64,000 nucleotides of DNA from Paraglaciecola sp030730205 (GTDB taxonomy: Bacteria > Pseudomonadota > Gammaproteobacteria > Enterobacterales > Alteromonadaceae): contig NZ_JBGQOM010000003.1 of NCBI RefSeq assembly GCF_052119645.1, positions 248,001 through 312,000 of the forward strand, given 5' to 3'. The notes under the pieces were generated by a model. The model was not told the origin of the DNA and made no database searches. It saw only the letters and a program-made list of their open reading frames with translations. This document shows positions 62,344-64,000 of this stretch, one piece after another; within the stretch, counting starts at the first letter, position 1, and each line of letters opens with the position of its first letter. Made by a program: the position numbers and the translations under genes.

Positions 62344-64000
62344 TTATTGTCTGCGCAAATCAAGGGTGTAAAGTAAGCGCGCAGATGGCGGTAAATCCCT
62401 AACAGAGGCTTCAGAACCAACTAAGTCTGAGCGGTCGATAAGTCGTTCACCGACCCTTGCTCGCGCTTCTTGCTGGTTGCTCGGTAAACCATCATATTTT
62501 TCGCCCCATAATTTCCAGTTCACATAATCAAAGGCATGCACAACTTTATTGCTTGCCTGTTCAATGATAAGAATATTAAGGGGTGAATGCGCAGTAATAT
62601 GGGGTTGCAGCCCCCAGGGATTATCAAACAAGCGATACCGAATCCCCGCTACAGCTGAATGCTCAGAGACCTGTTGGAGGGGTATGCGAATACCGTTCAC
62701 ACTGGCAATCAAACCGGCCTGAGCAAAATCGCCTTCGGCCAATAATTCTAAGCGATCGGTTGTACTGTCAACTACTCGTCCTGTTCCTTCGTGTTCGCCC
62801 ATAACTGGCCAAGGTTCAATCGCATGACGCAGGGTCCACTTAATTGCACCGCTGCTAAATTGAGTCACTAGCGGAAATCGAAAATCAAGTTGAGCTTCGA
62901 ACACATTCTGCTCGAATGAAAATCCATGCTCATTTAAGTAAGCGATGACTGAGTGCAAATCCTGACGTAAGAAATAAGGCAGCATAAATTTGTCATGTAA
63001 GCTCTCACGCCAATCAATCAGAGGCGAGGTGAAAGGCTTTTCTGCGAAACAGGCCGCCAAAGCACGCAACAACACGTTGGCTGCAAGTAATGGCTCAGGC
63101 TCGGGTACCATTTCAAACGCACGAAACTCGATTAAGCCGCTCCTGCCATTGCCCGTATTAATGTTATAAAATTTATCTACACTCAACTCAGCGCGATGGG
63201 TATTACCGTTCCAATCCATAAGCAAGTTACGTAACAGCGCATCGATCATCCATGGCTGACCCGGTTGACTCATTTCTTCAATCCCTTTGAGGGTTATTTC
63301 CAGCTCATAGGGCAGCTCATGGGCGCTCTCGTCGACACGCGGTGCTTGACTTGAAGGACCAATGAACAAGCCACTAAATGCATAAGACAGGGAGGGATGC
63401 TGCTGTAAAAACCGCAAAAAACTGCTCAATAAATTTGGGCGTTCGATAAAGGGATTATGATCTAAGTCTGGCCCACCCATTACAATGTGTGCCCCCCCGC
63501 CCGTGCTTACTTGGCGACCACTGAGTTGGTATTTGAGCGCGCGCATCCCAATAGATTCTGCACTTTGATACATGCCACGGATCACACGCTCAAAGTCAGG
63601 CCAGTTATCTGCAGGAGGTAAATTCACTTCCAACACGCCTGGGTCAGAGGTGAGTGCCATCGATTCTAAATCTTCATCACGAGGCGGGGTGTAACCCTCT
63701 AAGCGGATAGGTGGCAGATTAAGCTTAACGGTCAGTTTTTCAATCGTTCTTACCAGCTCGGCAAAACAAGCAAAACTGGGCAAAGGAGGAAGAAAAACAA
63801 TCAGTTCCTGATCTCTTAATTCTACCGAAAGTCCACGACGAATAGCGCCTTCGGGTAAGCGATGCAAGGGTAAACGCAAACCTACAGGGCTGTCACCAGG
63901 ATATAAAGTGAGGTCATCGCCATCTGGCAAGTTCCATTCGCCGGTTGACCACTTTTCATCGTCATGATCTAGCGGTAATACCCAGCCCGCGGGTTCAAAG
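62344..64000 (-). CDS. DUF2126 family protein, 3' part (runs off right edge)
   Basis: C-terminal ~550 residues of a large DUF2126 protein (full family members are about 1,100 aa and usually pair with a transglutaminase-like N-terminal domain). The frame is open to the right edge: it continues upstream of the TTG at 63930 with PAGWVLPLDHDDEKWSTGEW, so that TTG is not the start. Family blocks: SGRQVSTGGGAHIVMGGPDL, RPNLLSSFLRFLQQHPSLSY, FRAFEMVPEPEPL and FDYVNWKLWGEKYDG, ending YTLDLRRQ. Function is unknown; members often lie with alpha-E (DUF403) and circularly permuted ATP-grasp genes, which would be outside this window. Confidence 0.88.
   Translation of the reverse strand, partial: FEPAGWVLPLDHDDEKWSTGEWNLPDGDDLTLYPGDSPVGLRLPLHRLPEGAIRRGLSVELRDQELIVFLPPLPSFACFAELVRTIEKLTVKLNLPPIRLEGYTPPRDEDLESMALTSDPGVLEVNLPPADNWPDFERVIRGMYQSAESIGMRALKYQLSGRQVSTGGGAHIVMGGPDLDHNPFIERPNLLSSFLRFLQQHPSLSYAFSGLFIGPSSQAPRVDESAHELPYELEITLKGIEEMSQPGQPWMIDALLRNLLMDWNGNTHRAELSVDKFYNINTGNGRSGLIEFRAFEMVPEPEPLLAANVLLRALAACFAEKPFTSPLIDWRESLHDKFMLPYFLRQDLHSVIAYLNEHGFSFEQNVFEAQLDFRFPLVTQFSSGAIKWTLRHAIEPWPVMGEHEGTGRVVDSTTDRLELLAEGDFAQAGLIASVNGIRIPLQQVSEHSAVAGIRYRLFDNPWGLQPHITAHSPLNILIIEQASNKVVHAFDYVNWKLWGEKYDGLPSNQQEARARVGERLIDRSDLVGSEASVRDLPPSARLLYTLDLRRQ

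Noticed and set aside
1..64000. CRISPR array, prophage, IS element or defence island
   Set aside because: No spaced direct repeats, integrase, transposase or known defence gene families were seen.

Overview
The window looks like chromosome of a marine gammaproteobacterium of the order Alteromonadales (Alteromonas/Paraglaciecola/Glaciecola-like). The grounds are an MSHA type IV pilus operon, ordinary gammaproteobacterial housekeeping genes (uvrA, ssb, yajR, ppa, fbp, mpl, hemE, nudC, zur, dnaB, recQ, dld), moderate-to-low GC, and a large Oar-type TonB receptor. The genus is inference. I saw no rRNA, tRNA, insertion sequence, prophage or CRISPR array.

Layout. 1-3.2 kb (minus): tail of the MSHA pilus operon (mshI, a PilN-like gene, mshJ, mshK, 5' part of mshL). 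3.5-9.3 kb: a PAS-AraC regulator and a lipid A envelope-modification group (EptA-type phosphoethanolamine transferase facing a GT2 / VTT-domain / ArnT-like operon). 9.5-32.5 kb: mostly core genes: ssb-yajR, uvrA-thioesterase, a chemoreceptor, ppa, fbp, mpl, an S1/P1 nuclease, a GNAT acetyltransferase, nudC-hemE (with a candidate small RNA between them), zur, cheX, an OmpA-like porin, dnaB, a uracil-DNA-glycosylase-family gene with a 21-bp tandem duplication, recQ, marC and a PaaI-type thioesterase.

33.4-56.6 kb is the most interesting part: a peptidoglycan (muropeptide) scavenging island. It holds a TonB receptor, a lipoprotein exo-muramidase (NamZ/DUF1343), a two-domain NagZ-type GH3 lipoprotein, a lipoprotein joining a zinc MurNAc-L-Ala amidase to a serine beta-lactamase-fold domain, a second beta-lactamase-fold hydrolase, an SH3-NlpC/P60 peptidase, an L-Ala-D/L-Glu epimerase, a YkuD-type L,D-transpeptidase/carboxypeptidase lipoprotein, the MurNAc-6-P etherase MurQ, several orphan transporters (NhaC-like, SSS, DMT, DUF819) and an RpiR-type (MurR-like) regulator. 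The gene set parallels the Bacillus subtilis MurNAc rescue operon (murQ-murR-murP-amiE-nagZ-namZ) but is rebuilt for a Gram-negative envelope and extended to peptide-stem breakdown. A 13-bp near-palindrome, GAATA-N3-TATTC, recurs in front of its main transcription units and is my candidate RpiR operator. No MurNAc kinase or PTS is visible, so the route to MurNAc-6-P is open.

56.9-64 kb: a receiver-TPR protein, an orphan solute-binding protein, an MscS channel, quinone-linked D-lactate dehydrogenase (which could use the D-lactate MurQ releases) and the 3' part of a large DUF2126 gene that runs off the right edge.

Starts were moved from the longest open frame where a ribosome binding site, signal peptide or family alignment argued for it. 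Residue numbers are counted from the starts given here and many are approximate.
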